Shown here in pieces: positions 55,783 through 64,000 of a stretch of 64,000 bases of DNA. Origin of the DNA: Amycolatopsis lexingtonensis (GTDB lineage: Bacteria > Actinomycetota > Actinomycetes > Mycobacteriales > Pseudonocardiaceae); NCBI RefSeq assembly GCF_014873755.1, contig NZ_JADBEG010000001.1, positions 6,112,501 to 6,176,500 of the forward strand, given 5' to 3'. The notes under the pieces are model-generated. The model was not told the DNA's origin, did no database searches, and saw only the letters and a list, made by a program, of their open reading frames with translations. Within the stretch, counting starts at the first letter, position 1; every line of letters begins with the position of its first letter. Made by a program: the position numbers and the translations under genes.

Positions 55783-58584
55783 ATGAAAGTCCTTACGGTG
55801 GATACCGAAGTAAATCCCGAGCACCCCGTCAGCGGGGCTTCGGTACCGAAGCGTCCCGCCCCGCGGCTCCCCGGCCGCGAGCCCGAGCTCAGCCGTCTGA
55901 CCAGCCTTTTCCCGGCCGCGCTCGGCGGGCGGGCGGCCAGCGCGGTGCTGATCGGCGAGTTCGGCATGGGCAAGAGCGCCACCCTCCACACCACCGCGGC
56001 CCTCGCCGCGGACGCGGGCTTCACCGTCGCGATCGCCACCGGGTCGCGGCTGGAGAGCCACCTGCCGGGCGGGATCGTCCGCCAGCTCGCGGACGCGCTG
56101 AGCGACCCCGCCACGCCGCGCCCGCGTGCGGCGGAGCTGTGCGGGCCCGCCGGCGAGAGCGAAGCGCTCGACCTCTTCTTCGGGATCGTCCGCGAGGCGG
56201 CCGGCCGGGGCCCGCTGTTCCTCGGCATCGACAACGTCCACCTCGCCGACGCCTGGTCCATGCGGTGCCTCGCCTACATCCGCAACCGCGTGCTCGACCT
56301 GCCGGTGCTGATCATCCTGACCTCGCTGACCGGGCACCCGCCGCACCACGAGGTCGCGCTGCTGGAGATGGCGGGCTGCACACCGGCGTCGATCACCCTG
56401 AACGGCCTCGGCGACGCGGCCGCGGCCGAAATCCTCGGCCTCGCCCCGGGCGAACTCGCCAGCGCGTGCCGGGAAGCAACCGGCGGCAACCCGTACCTGC
56501 TGCAGGCACTGCGGCCGCGGCTGCTGCCCGGCGCGGACCCGCACGAGCTCGGCTCGTCGCTGATCGGCCAGGTCCTCCACACGCGGATGCAGGAGTTCCC
56601 GCACGCGCCGGAAATCCTGCACGCGGCGGCGATCCTCGGCGAGGACGCCGGGTTCGACCTGCTGGCCCAGCTCGCCGGGGTCGACGAGCTCGACGCGCTG
56701 CAGGCGATCGACACGATGGTCCGGCTGCACGTTCTCACCAACAGCAACCGGCCGGTGCTGACCTATTCGTTCGTCCGCAACTCCCTGCTGAAGGACATGC
56801 CGCAGACCACCCGCGCGGTCAACCACGGACGGGCGGCGAAGCTGCTGTCGGAGACGGGCGCGCCGGTCGAGCGCGTCGCCGCGCACCTGCTGGAAGCGAC
56901 GTCGGTCCGGATCCCGTGGGGCGTGGACGTGCTGCGGCTGAGCGCGCGCGACGCCGTGTTCTCCGGGCGGCCCGAGCTGGCCGCGCGGTACCTGCGGCGG
57001 GCGCTGGCGGAACGGCTGTCGTCCGGGCGCCGGGTCGCCGTACTGCTGCAGCTGGCGCACGCGGAGTTCCAGGTCGACCCGCCGGCCGCGGCCAAGCGGG
57101 TGCGCGAGGCCGTGGACACGATCAGCAACCGCGAGACCGCCGCGTTCATCGCCACCGCGATGCTGCTGTCCCTCTGCGGCGGGCAGGACGCCCGGCTCGG
57201 GATCAGCGCGGCGGGCCAGATCGCGGCGCGGCTCGACGCCGGCGGCCCGGACGCCGTCTGGCCGCTGCTGTGCATGACCTACCTCGCCGAGGCGGGCAGC
57301 AGGCTGGGCCCGCCCCCGGAGTTCCGCGACTTCGAGGAGCAGTGGGCCCCGCTGACCGACCCGGCGGCGCAGCGCAGCCGCTCGGCGCTGCTGGCGCTCG
57401 ACGCCGTCCGCAGCGGCGAATCGGCGCAGGACGCGCTCGGGCACTTCGCGGACGCGATGACGGGCGACGACGGCGAACTCTTCGAACAGCACTACTTCTT
57501 CACCCTCGCCACCGCGGTGCTCGCGGACGAGCCCGCCCACGTCGACCGGCTCTGCCGCGTCCTCGACGTCGAGCGTGAGCCGTGGGACGTGCACGTGCCG
57601 CACGGCGCGCTGCCCACGCTGGCCCGCGGGATCGCGTTGCAGGCCAGCGGCGACCTGCAGCGCGCGAGCGTCCACTTCGAATCGCTGCTGCGCCGGTTCG
57701 ACGAGCGCGGCGGCACGACGACGTGCCCGGTCGGCGTGCTGTGCGCGGCGAAGCTCGTCGAGTGCTGGGTGGACCTGGGCCGGTTCGAGGCGGCGACGTC
57801 GCTGCTGGACCGGATGGACTTCGTGGCCAGCCAGGGCCTGTTCACCCACACCTACCTGCTCTACGCGCGGGGCCGCCTGCGCGTCGCGACCGGGTACACC
57901 CGCTTCGGGTTCGAGGACCTGCTCAGCTGCGGGCGGCGGCTGGCCCACCACGGCATGCGGTTCCCGGGGTTCGTGCCGTGGCGCGCGCACGCCGCGCGGG
58001 CCGCGTTGGCACTCGGCCAAGCCGACGACGCCGCCCGGCTGGCGGAAGAGGACAGCACCGCGGCGGCCCGCTGGGGCGCGGCGCGGCCGCTGGGCACGGC
58101 GTTGACGACGCTGGGGCTCGTGCGCGAAGACGACGAAGCCGAGCGCGCGCTGACCAAGGCGATCACGACGCTGCGGACGTCCCCGGCGCGGCTGCAGCTG
58201 GCGACGGCGCTGACGGAACTCGGCAGCCTGCAGGCGCGGCACGGCCAGTCCGAAAAGGCCATCGAAACGCTGCGGCAGGCGGTGGAGCTGAGCGAGCACT
58301 GCGGCGCGCGTCCGCTCGCCCGCCGCGCGGCGGAGGAGCTGCGCTCGGCCCGGCGCGCGCTGACCCCGGCCAAGGACAACGAGCACGGCTTGACCCGGCA
58401 GGAAAACCGCATCGCGGTGATGGCCGCGCAAGGGCTGACCAACCGGGAAATCGCGACGGCCCTGCACCTGACGCGGCGCACGGTGGAGCTGCACCTGTCG
58501 GGCGCGTACCGGAAGCTCGGCATTCCCGGCCGCGCGGAACTCGGTGGTGCGCTGGCCAAGTCCCACCGTGCGGACGCGCGTTGA
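55783..58584 (+). CDS. LuxR-family regulator with AAA-type ATPase domain (LAL)
   Basis: 933 residues. N-terminal AAA: GREPELSRLTSLFPAALGG, Walker A LIGEFGMGKSATLHT (58-66 core) and Walker B-like LFLGIDNVHLADAWS. A long helical repeat region (TPR-like, about 420-840) follows. The C-terminal LuxR HTH is LTRQENRIAVMAAQGLTNREIATALHLTRRTVELHLSGAYRKLGIPGRAELGGAL. LAL regulators are typical pathway activators in actinobacteria. It lies 17 bases after the anti-sigma gene, same strand, 31 bases before the SfnG-like gene. Target unknown. Confidence 0.9.
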   Translation: MKVLTVDTEVNPEHPVSGASVPKRPAPRLPGREPELSRLTSLFPAALGGRAASAVLIGEFGMGKSATLHTTAALAADAGFTVAIATGSRLESHLPGGIVRQLADALSDPATPRPRAAELCGPAGESEALDLFFGIVREAAGRGPLFLGIDNVHLADAWSMRCLAYIRNRVLDLPVLIILTSLTGHPPHHEVALLEMAGCTPASITLNGLGDAAAAEILGLAPGELASACREATGGNPYLLQALRPRLLPGADPHELGSSLIGQVLHTRMQEFPHAPEILHAAAILGEDAGFDLLAQLAGVDELDALQAIDTMVRLHVLTNSNRPVLTYSFVRNSLLKDMPQTTRAVNHGRAAKLLSETGAPVERVAAHLLEATSVRIPWGVDVLRLSARDAVFSGRPELAARYLRRALAERLSSGRRVAVLLQLAHAEFQVDPPAAAKRVREAVDTISNRETAAFIATAMLLSLCGGQDARLGISAAGQIAARLDAGGPDAVWPLLCMTYLAEAGSRLGPPPEFRDFEEQWAPLTDPAAQRSRSALLALDAVRSGESAQDALGHFADAMTGDDGELFEQHYFFTLATAVLADEPAHVDRLCRVLDVEREPWDVHVPHGALPTLARGIALQASGDLQRASVHFESLLRRFDERGGTTTCPVGVLCAAKLVECWVDLGRFEAATSLLDRMDFVASQGLFTHTYLLYARGRLRVATGYTRFGFEDLLSCGRRLAHHGMRFPGFVPWRAHAARAALALGQADDAARLAEEDSTAAARWGAARPLGTALTTLGLVREDDEAERALTKAITTLRTSPARLQLATALTELGSLQARHGQSEKAIETLRQAVELSEHCGARPLARRAAEELRSARRALTPAKDNEHGLTRQENRIAVMAAQGLTNREIATALHLTRRTVELHLSGAYRKLGIPGRAELGGALAKSHRADAR

Positions 58585-58615
58585 CCCGATTACGGGTCGT
58601 TGCTCTACTCGGGCC

Positions 58616-59728
58616 ATGTCGTTCGAAGAGCCGTTGAAATTCGCCTACTGGGTCCCGAACGTGAGCGGTGGCCTCGTCACGTCCGACATCGAACAGCGGA
58701 CGGATTGGGGTTACGAGTACAACCGGAAACTGGCTGTGCTGGCCGAGAACAGCGGGTTCGAGTACGCGCTTTCCCAGGTCCGCTACACCGCGAGCTACGG
58801 TGCCGCCTACCAGCACGAGTCGACCGGGTTCAGCCTGGCGCTCTTGCTTGCCACGCAACGCTTGAAGGTGATCGCGGCCGTCCACCCTGGACTGTGGCAC
58901 CCCGGCGTGCTGGCGAAGTTCATCGCCAGTGCCGACGTCATTTCCGGCGGCCGCGCGGCGGTGAACGTGGTCAGCGGCTGGTTCAAGGGCGAATTCACCG
59001 GCCTCGGCGAACCGTGGCTGGAACACGACGAGCGCTACCGGCGTTCGGAGGAGTTCATCCGCGTCCTGCGTGAACTCTGGACGAACGATCACGCGGAGTT
59101 CCGCGGCGACTTCTACCGCATCCACGACTTCGACATCAAGCCGAAGCCGGTCGTGGCCCCGCACCCGGAGATCTTCCAGGGCGGCAATTCGACGGCGGCG
59201 CGGAAGCTGGCCGGGAGCGTCTCGGACTGGTATTTCAGCAACGGCAAGGACTTCGACGGGTTCAGCGAGCAGGTTTCGGAGGTCCGCGAGTACGCCGCTG
59301 CCGCCGGCCGGACTGTCCGGTTCGGACTGAACGGGTTCGTGATCGCGCGTTCGTCCGAGAGCGAGGCTCGCGCTGTGCTGAAGGAGATCGTCTCGAAGGC
59401 CAACGTCGAGGCGGTCGAAGGGTTCCGGTCGGCGGTGGCGCAGGCGGGCAAGTCCACTTCGGACAGCAAGGGGATGTGGGCGGACTCGGGGTTCGAGGAC
59501 CTGGTGCAGTACAACGACGGGTTCCGGACGAAGCTGATCGGGACGCCGGAGCAGATCGCCGACCGGGCGATCGAGTACAAGAAGCGCGGGGCGAACCTGT
59601 TGCTGCTCGGGTTCTTGCACTACCTGGAGGACGTCGAGCACTTCGGCAAGGAGGTGCTGCCGGTGATCCGGGCCAAGGAACAGGACCTCGCCCGCGGCGC
59701 GGCGACGCCGGAGCCGCTCGGGGTCTGA
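58616..59728 (+). CDS. sfnG: FMNH2-dependent dimethyl sulfone monooxygenase (SfnG-like)
   Basis: 370 residues of the luciferase-like monooxygenase family. FAYWVPNVSGGLVTSDIEQRTDWGYEYNRKLAVLAENSGFEYALSQVRYTASYGAAYQHESTGFSLALLLATQRLKVIAAVHPGLWHPGVLAKFIASADVISGGRAAVNVVSGWFKGEF closely follows SfnG. Later marks include DIKPKPVVAPHPEIFQGGNSTAARKLAG, LIGTPEQIADRAIEYKKRGANLLLLGFLHYLEDVEHFGKEVLPVI. It would oxidise dimethyl sulfone to methanesulfinate, using reduced FMN from a separate reductase not present here. It follows the LuxR gene. Confidence 0.85.
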   Translation: MSFEEPLKFAYWVPNVSGGLVTSDIEQRTDWGYEYNRKLAVLAENSGFEYALSQVRYTASYGAAYQHESTGFSLALLLATQRLKVIAAVHPGLWHPGVLAKFIASADVISGGRAAVNVVSGWFKGEFTGLGEPWLEHDERYRRSEEFIRVLRELWTNDHAEFRGDFYRIHDFDIKPKPVVAPHPEIFQGGNSTAARKLAGSVSDWYFSNGKDFDGFSEQVSEVREYAAAAGRTVRFGLNGFVIARSSESEARAVLKEIVSKANVEAVEGFRSAVAQAGKSTSDSKGMWADSGFEDLVQYNDGFRTKLIGTPEQIADRAIEYKKRGANLLLLGFLHYLEDVEHFGKEVLPVIRAKEQDLARGAATPEPLGV

Positions 59729-59789
59729 GGCCGCCGGGTGCGGCGACGGTCACGCTTACCCCTTGGCGGTCGTCGATTAGCGTGGGCAC

Positions 59790-61031
59790 GTGAACTTCTG
59801 GGCAGGGGCCGGCAGCCTCGCGCTGTTGGCCGTCGTGCTGGTCTTCGCCATCGTCCGGCCGCGCGGCTGGCCCGAAGCGGTCGCGGCGGTGCCGGCCGCG
59901 GGTCTCGCGTTGCTGCTCGGGCTCGTCCGCCCCGAAGCGGCCGGGCAACGAGCCGTCGAGATCCTCCCGACTCTCGGCTTCCTGGCCGCCATCCTGCTTT
60001 TGTCCTTTTTGGCCAGTGTGGACGGTGTCTTCAGCTGGCTCGGCAACCGCCTGGCCGAGGCGTGCCACGGCAAGCCCCGCCGCCTGCTGGTGCTCACCTT
60101 CGCCGCGGCGGCCGGGGTGACCGCGATCCTCAGCCTGGACGCCACCGTCGTCCTGCTCACCCCGGTCGTGCTCGCGACCGCGAAGAGCCTGGAACTCCCG
60201 CCCCGCCCGCACGTCTACGCGTGCGCGCACCTGGCCAACTCGGCGTCGACGCTGCTGCCGGTGTCCAACCTGACGAACCTCCTCGCGTTCGCCGCGTCGG
60301 GGCTGACGTTCGCCGGGTTCACGGCGCTGATGGCGCTGCCGTGGCTGGTCACGATCGGCATCGAACTGCTGGTGTTCCTGCGGTTCTTCGCCACCGACCT
60401 GCGCCCGCGCGAGACCGCCGAGCCGAAGCAGCACCTCGAGACCCCGACGTTCGCGCTGGTCATCCTCGGCCTGACCCTCGTCGGCTTCGGCGTCGGGCAG
60501 CTCGGCCACGTCGAGCCGGTCTGGATCGCCGCGCTCGCGTCGCTGATCCTGGGCGTCCGGGCACTGGCGGCGGGCAAGATCCGGCCGTGGCAGCTGGTCA
60601 CCGAGGCGTCGCCGCAGCTGTGCCTGTTCGTGCTGGGCCTGGCGGTCGTCGTGGAGGCGGTGTCGGAACACGTGCTGGGCGGCCTCCTCGGCGACGTCCT
60701 GCCGACGTCCACCGGCCTGCTGGACCTCCTGATCGCGGCCGGGGTGGCGGCGCTGCTGGCCAACCTGGTCAACAACCTCCCGGCGACGCTGATCCTGCTC
60801 TCGGTCCTCGGCCCGCACCCGGCGCCGGGCGTGCTGCTGGCGGTCCTGCTGGGCGTCAACATCGGCCCGAACGCGACCTACCTGGGCTCCCTGGCGACGC
60901 TGCTGTGGCGCCGGACGCTCCCCGCACCCCCGTCGGCCCGCACGTTCCACGCGCTGGGCGCCCTCACGACCCCCCTGTGCCTGGCCGCGGCGACCGGGGC
61001 GTTGTGGCTGAGCTTGAGCCTGGCGGGCTGA
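59790..61031 (+). CDS. ArsB/SLC13-type membrane permease
   Basis: 413 residues with ten or more membrane helices. Features of the ArsB/NhaD/DASS superfamily: [54 protein letters not shown] (first inverted-repeat hairpin), and [19 protein letters not shown]...[29 protein letters not shown] (second). The Asn-rich hairpins bind anions. Likely substrate arsenite, or another anion; no arsR, arsA or arsC gene is adjacent. Confidence 0.82.
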   Translation: MNFWAGAGSLALLAVVLVFAIVRPRGWPEAVAAVPAAGLALLLGLVRPEAAGQRAVEILPTLGFLAAILLLSFLASVDGVFSWLGNRLAEACHGKPRRLLVLTFAAAAGVTAILSLDATVVLLTPVVLATAKSLELPPRPHVYACAHLANSASTLLPVSNLTNLLAFAASGLTFAGFTALMALPWLVTIGIELLVFLRFFATDLRPRETAEPKQHLETPTFALVILGLTLVGFGVGQLGHVEPVWIAALASLILGVRALAAGKIRPWQLVTEASPQLCLFVLGLAVVVEAVSEHVLGGLLGDVLPTSTGLLDLLIAAGVAALLANLVNNLPATLILLSVLGPHPAPGVLLAVLLGVNIGPNATYLGSLATLLWRRTLPAPPSARTFHALGALTTPLCLAAATGALWLSLSLAG

Positions 61032-61034
61032 GCC

Positions 61035-61352
61035 GTGGTCGACCTGTCGCTGAGCCTCGAGCAGCTCGAAGGCCACGCCTGGGGCGCCCCGCCCGCCGAC
61101 GCGACCCGGCTGGTCCGGACGGCTCACGAACTCCGCCGCAAGCCGGTCGGCGACCTGGGCGCCGAAGACCTCCGGCTCCTGCTCCTCCAGCAGGTGAGCG
61201 TCGAGCTGCTCGTGCCGCTCGCGCTCGACCTCCTGGAACGGAAGCCGCTCACCGAGGGCGATTTCTGCCCCGGCGACCTGCTGAAGGTGCCACCGGCCCA
61301 CTGGCGACTGCACACTGGAGATCGTCCAGCGGCAGATCGACGCGTTGGCTGA
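61035..61352 (+). CDS. contact-dependent inhibition immunity-type protein, orphan, probable C-terminal frameshift
   Basis: 105 residues from the GTG at 61035, three bases after the permease stop. SLSLEQLEGHAWGAPPADATRLVRTAHELRRKPVGDLGAEDLRLLLLQQVSVELLVPLALDLLERKPLTEGDFCPGDLL matches the CdiI-like immunity domain (CDI_1 type). After HWR the frame reads LHTGDRPAADRRVG and stops. One base shifted, the same DNA encodes CTLEIVQRQIDALAE, a helix like the expected C-terminus. An indel of one or two bases near 61300-61315 is therefore probable. No CDI toxin gene is nearby. Confidence 0.7.
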   Translation: MVDLSLSLEQLEGHAWGAPPADATRLVRTAHELRRKPVGDLGAEDLRLLLLQQVSVELLVPLALDLLERKPLTEGDFCPGDLLKVPPAHWRLHTGDRPAADRRVG

Positions 61353-61356
61353 GGGC

Positions 61357-63099
61357 TCAGCTCGGCATCGTGATCGTCTGGCCCGGCTTCATCGTCGCCC
61401 CGCAGTCGTCTAGCGGGCCGCCGAAGCGATCCGCCGCCACGGCCGGGATCGTCTTCGCCGCGTACTCCTGCGCCGCCTTCAGCTTCGACGGGTCGGTGAC
61501 CGCGTCGCGGCGGACCCAGTCGCCGTTGCGGAGGCCCTCGATCGGGGAGCTGTAGATCAGCACGTAGTCGCGGTCCAGGCGGGGGTCCAGCGCGATGCCG
61601 TTCCCGGCCGCCCACGGGCCCCACGAGTGGATGAACGTCGGCTTCACCGTGTCGAACACGTAGTCGCGCAGGCCCGCCAGGTCGTTGTCGTGGACCAGGT
61701 CCGCGATCGGCTTGTTGACCAGGCCCGCCATGTCGACCAGCTCGAGCCGGCTGGTCATCGACGAACCGCCCAGGTCCGGCAGCAACAGCGACGCCTTCTG
61801 CAGGCCCAGGATGTCCGCGTACGTGTTGAAGCCGCGGCCGAAGCGGTCCGCGACCAGGCACGCCGTGATGTTGGGGTTCTTCGCGAACTTGTCCGCCGCC
61901 GCCGCGAACCCGACCGCCGACGGGACGAACGCGCCGACCAGGACCACGACCACGCCGACGCGCAGCAGGGCCTTGCGGTGGCGCAGCAGCTCGCCCGTCG
62001 CGAGCGTGCCCGCGATGACCGCCAGCGGCCAGATCGGGCTGGCGAAGCGGTGCTGGTACATCCAGTCGGCGACCATCACGCCGTACGCGACGATCCCGAG
62101 GCCCAGCGGCACCAGCAGCGCGATCAGCGACCGCCGCCACGGGGCCTTGACCAGCGCGAACACGATCACCAGCGCCAGCACGATCACGCCGGCCCAGCCC
62201 GCGTAGCCGACCAGCTCGAAGGGGCGCTTCACCGCGTCGAACCCGGGCAGGCCCTGCTGCTTCGCCACCGAAGGGTTGGCCAGGAGCCGGCCGAACTCGG
62301 CGTGGCGCCAGACGACGTACGCGCCGAACGGGACCGCGAACGCCGCCACGGACAGCAGCGCGAGGCGGAAGCTCTTCCAGAACAGCCCGGAGCGCAGCAG
62401 GAACAGCGCCGCCAGCGGGTACGCGCCCGCGTAGATCAGGCCTTCCGGGCGGGTCAGCGCGGCGAAGGCCACCATGACCCCGGCCCAGATCGCGACCTTC
62501 GGGGTCAGCAGCACGTCGCGCTTGACCGAGACGAACAGCGTCACGGCCAGCGTGACCACCGCGAACGCGAACAGCGAGTTCTCCAGGCCGGAGACGACCC
62601 AGATGACGAACGACGGGATCGTCGCCAGCGTCAGGCCGGCGATCAGCGTGGCCAGCCACGCGAAGCGGGTGAAGACCTGCTTCGCGGCGAAGTAGCAGGC
62701 GGTCAGGATGCCGCCGGTGAACAGCAGGCCCAGCGCCTTCGGGAACAGCACGTAGTCCGGCAGCCCCAAGAGCGAGCCGTGGTCGAAGAGGCCGACGAGC
62801 TTGCCGAGGCCGAGCAGCACCATCCACGTCGGGTCGGAGAAGCCCTCGACCGGCGGGGCGCCCGGCTGCAGCACCGGGCCGAGGCCGTCGGCGAAGCTGC
62901 GGGCGTAGGAGAACGTGATGGCGGCGTCGTCGACGATCCAGTGGCCGTAGCGGGTGGCGTGGACCGCGACCGCCGCGACGCCGGCGAGCACGGCCAGCAC
63001 CGGCGCGAGCCGCGCGCCCCAGCTCCGCGTGGTCGTCGCGGGCGCGGGGTCCTCGGGGACGTCGCTCGGGGAGGTCTCGGTGAGTGCGCTAGCCGTCAT
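61357..63099 (-). CDS. AftB-like GT-C membrane glycosyltransferase
   Basis: 580 residues from the ATG at 63099, with GAGGAC upstream. The first loop holds the GT-C Asp motif: HWIVDDAAITFSYARSFADGLGPVLQPGAPPVEGFSDPTWMVLLGLG. About eleven membrane helices follow, up to residue 430, then a C-terminal extracytoplasmic domain (FAKNPNITACLVADRFGRGFNTYADILGLQKASLLLPDLGGSS...GATMKPGQTITMPS). The DDAxIxFxYAR...VEGF pattern is that of mycobacterial AftB and related arabinosyl/mannosyl transferases, which use polyprenyl-phosphate sugars on the outer face. The donor and acceptor are inferred only. It converges with the immunity gene. Confidence 0.82.
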   Translation of the reverse strand: MTASALTETSPSDVPEDPAPATTTRSWGARLAPVLAVLAGVAAVAVHATRYGHWIVDDAAITFSYARSFADGLGPVLQPGAPPVEGFSDPTWMVLLGLGKLVGLFDHGSLLGLPDYVLFPKALGLLFTGGILTACYFAAKQVFTRFAWLATLIAGLTLATIPSFVIWVVSGLENSLFAFAVVTLAVTLFVSVKRDVLLTPKVAIWAGVMVAFAALTRPEGLIYAGAYPLAALFLLRSGLFWKSFRLALLSVAAFAVPFGAYVVWRHAEFGRLLANPSVAKQQGLPGFDAVKRPFELVGYAGWAGVIVLALVIVFALVKAPWRRSLIALLVPLGLGIVAYGVMVADWMYQHRFASPIWPLAVIAGTLATGELLRHRKALLRVGVVVVLVGAFVPSAVGFAAAADKFAKNPNITACLVADRFGRGFNTYADILGLQKASLLLPDLGGSSMTSRLELVDMAGLVNKPIADLVHDNDLAGLRDYVFDTVKPTFIHSWGPWAAGNGIALDPRLDRDYVLIYSSPIEGLRNGDWVRRDAVTDPSKLKAAQEYAAKTIPAVAADRFGGPLDDCGATMKPGQTITMPS

Positions 63100-63283
63100 G
63101 TCCTCGTCACTGTTCCGCCCGCAGGCTTCTGCCGGTGGGATACGCGCGAGCTGGCGCCCCCTGAAGTGGATCCGCCCGTGGATCCGCCACCGCGGCGACG
63201 CGGTCGAGACACTGTAGCCAATACCCCATCGGGGGTCCGCCACGCGTCGGCATTGAGCGTGATCCACCCCACACTTCGGCCTG
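63100..63283. other. intergenic region upstream of the glycosyltransferase gene
   Basis: 184 bases without a gene. It should hold the promoter of the glycosyltransferase gene and the end of the RNase H/phosphatase gene. No clear -35/-10, operator or terminator was recognised. Confidence 0.4.
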
Positions 63284-64000
63284 TCAGGACAGGTGCGAGG
63301 TGTCGTTGACCAGGCGGACCGAGGCGTTGCCGTCCGGGTAGAACTCGACGATCGACAGCGACGCCAGGTCGAGGTGCAGCCGGAAGAGCAGCTGCGGGCC
63401 GGCGTCCAGGCCCATCCGCAGCAGCGTCTTGATCGGCGTCACGTGGCTGACCAGCACCAACGTCTTGCCGCCGTGCTCGGCGATCAGCTCGTCGCGGGCC
63501 TTGCGGACGCGCCGGTGGACGACGTCGAAGCTCTCCCCGCCGGGCGGCGGCACCGAGCTGTCGCCGAGCCACGACCGGTGCAGTTCCGGGTCGCGGTCGG
63601 CCGCTTCGGCGAACGTCAGCCCTTCCCAGTCGCCGAAGTCGGTCTCGATCAGGCCGGGGTGGGTCTCGACGCGGCCGCCGAGCGCGTCGGCGACGGCTTG
63701 CGCGGTCTGCTTCGTGCGGGTCAGCGGCGACGAGATGATCGGGACGGCCTCGCCGTCGACGACCAGGCCGTCCATCGCGGCCAGCCGCTTCGCCGCCGCC
63801 GCGGCCTGCGCGCGGCCCAGTTCGGTGAGCGGGACGTCGCCGCGGCCGGAGTAGCGGCGCAGTGCCGACATCTCCGTCTGGCCGTGGCGAAGCAGGAGTA
63901 GCCGGGTCGGGGTGCCCTTCGCGCCGGTCCACGCCACGGTCGCGCGATCGGGCTTCCGGGTCGGCAGCTTCGGCGCGGCGACGGGCTTCCCGGCGGCTTC
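63284..64000 (-). CDS. bifunctional RNase H/acid phosphatase, C-terminal part
   Basis: The minus frame runs open into the window edge at 64000, 21 codons beyond a GTG at 63937 that would otherwise be the start. The visible part is a histidine phosphatase domain: TRLLLLRHGQTEMSALRRYSGRGDVPLTELGRAQ (RHG, catalytic His), SSPLTRTKQTAQAV, ETDFGDWEGLTFAEAADRDPELHRSWLGDSSVPPPGGESFD and LVLVSHVTPIKTLL. The upstream EAAGKPVAAPKLPTRKPDRATVAWTGAKGTP reads as the interdomain linker of Rv2228c-type proteins, whose N-terminal half is RNase HI. So the RNase H domain lies outside the window. The phosphatase part resembles alpha-ribazole phosphatase. Confidence 0.85.
   Translation of the reverse strand, partial: EAAGKPVAAPKLPTRKPDRATVAWTGAKGTPTRLLLLRHGQTEMSALRRYSGRGDVPLTELGRAQAAAAAKRLAAMDGLVVDGEAVPIISSPLTRTKQTAQAVADALGGRVETHPGLIETDFGDWEGLTFAEAADRDPELHRSWLGDSSVPPPGGESFDVVHRRVRKARDELIAEHGGKTLVLVSHVTPIKTLLRMGLDAGPQLLFRLHLDLASLSIVEFYPDGNASVRLVNDTSHLS

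Noticed and set aside
1..64000. tRNA genes, CRISPR arrays and insertion sequences
   Set aside because: Scanned by eye on both strands; no cloverleaf-like or regularly spaced repeat pattern and no transposase motif found. Weak candidates could have been missed without software.

Overview
The window is high-GC actinobacterial chromosome, most likely a Pseudonocardiales member close to Amycolatopsis. Supporting signs are SecA2, a fused MprF/lysyl-tRNA synthetase (LysX), a mycothiol-type DinB protein, an RNase H/phosphatase fusion and many GTG starts. The gene set glnA2, paired Hip1/CaeA-like hydrolases, panB and RNase H/phosphatase matches Mycobacterium tuberculosis Rv2222c-Rv2228c, here spread out by inserted genes. 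No integrase, transposase, CRISPR array or tRNA was seen.

Layout. 1-7.4 kb: amidase (cut by the edge), glnA2, MFS transporter, LprG/LppX-type lipoprotein and two tandem exported alpha/beta hydrolases. 7.5-14.7 kb: secA2, nadE, ogt, a VOC protein, a DinB protein and membrane proteins. 14.7-21 kb: lysX, panB, ctaG, uppP. 21-23.9 kb: a proline-iminopeptidase gene behind a promoter, a 13-codon leader ORF and two strong hairpins (attenuator-like); then a TetR/SDR divergent pair sharing a large operator. 24-35.4 kb: a polyamine-to-succinate island with polyamine ABC transporter, aminobutyraldehyde dehydrogenase, GABA transaminase and succinate-semialdehyde dehydrogenase, plus GntR, Cache-domain and PucR regulators. 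35.4-40 kb: a decayed metallo-beta-lactamase gene, HAD protein, metal-receptor protein, RNB ribonuclease, and a CooC-like ATPase behind a Zur/Fur-like palindrome.

40-50.2 kb: a leftward type IV secretion-like operon with VirB2-like, PrgI/VirB3-like, VirB4, VirB6/TrbL, VirB8-like and NlpC/P60 VirB1-like proteins and a very long Pro/Ala-rich protein. No relaxase, coupling ATPase or integrase is present, so it looks like a fixed chromosomal machine rather than a mobile element. 50.6-55.8 kb: an SCO6745-family gene, rnpB, and a redox operon (DUF4142, membrane ferredoxin fusion, FAD reductase) divergent from an ECF sigma/short anti-sigma pair; both sides carry similar ECF-type promoters. 55.8-64 kb: LAL-type LuxR regulator, SfnG-like monooxygenase, ArsB-like permease, an orphan CDI-type immunity protein, an AftB-like GT-C glycosyltransferase and the C-terminal part of RNase H/phosphatase.

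Three long perfect palindromes of unrelated sequence (2163-2217, 12150-12200, 30973-31059) sit between genes and may be families of dispersed repeats. Assignments rest on reading translated sequence and motifs; no database search was possible.
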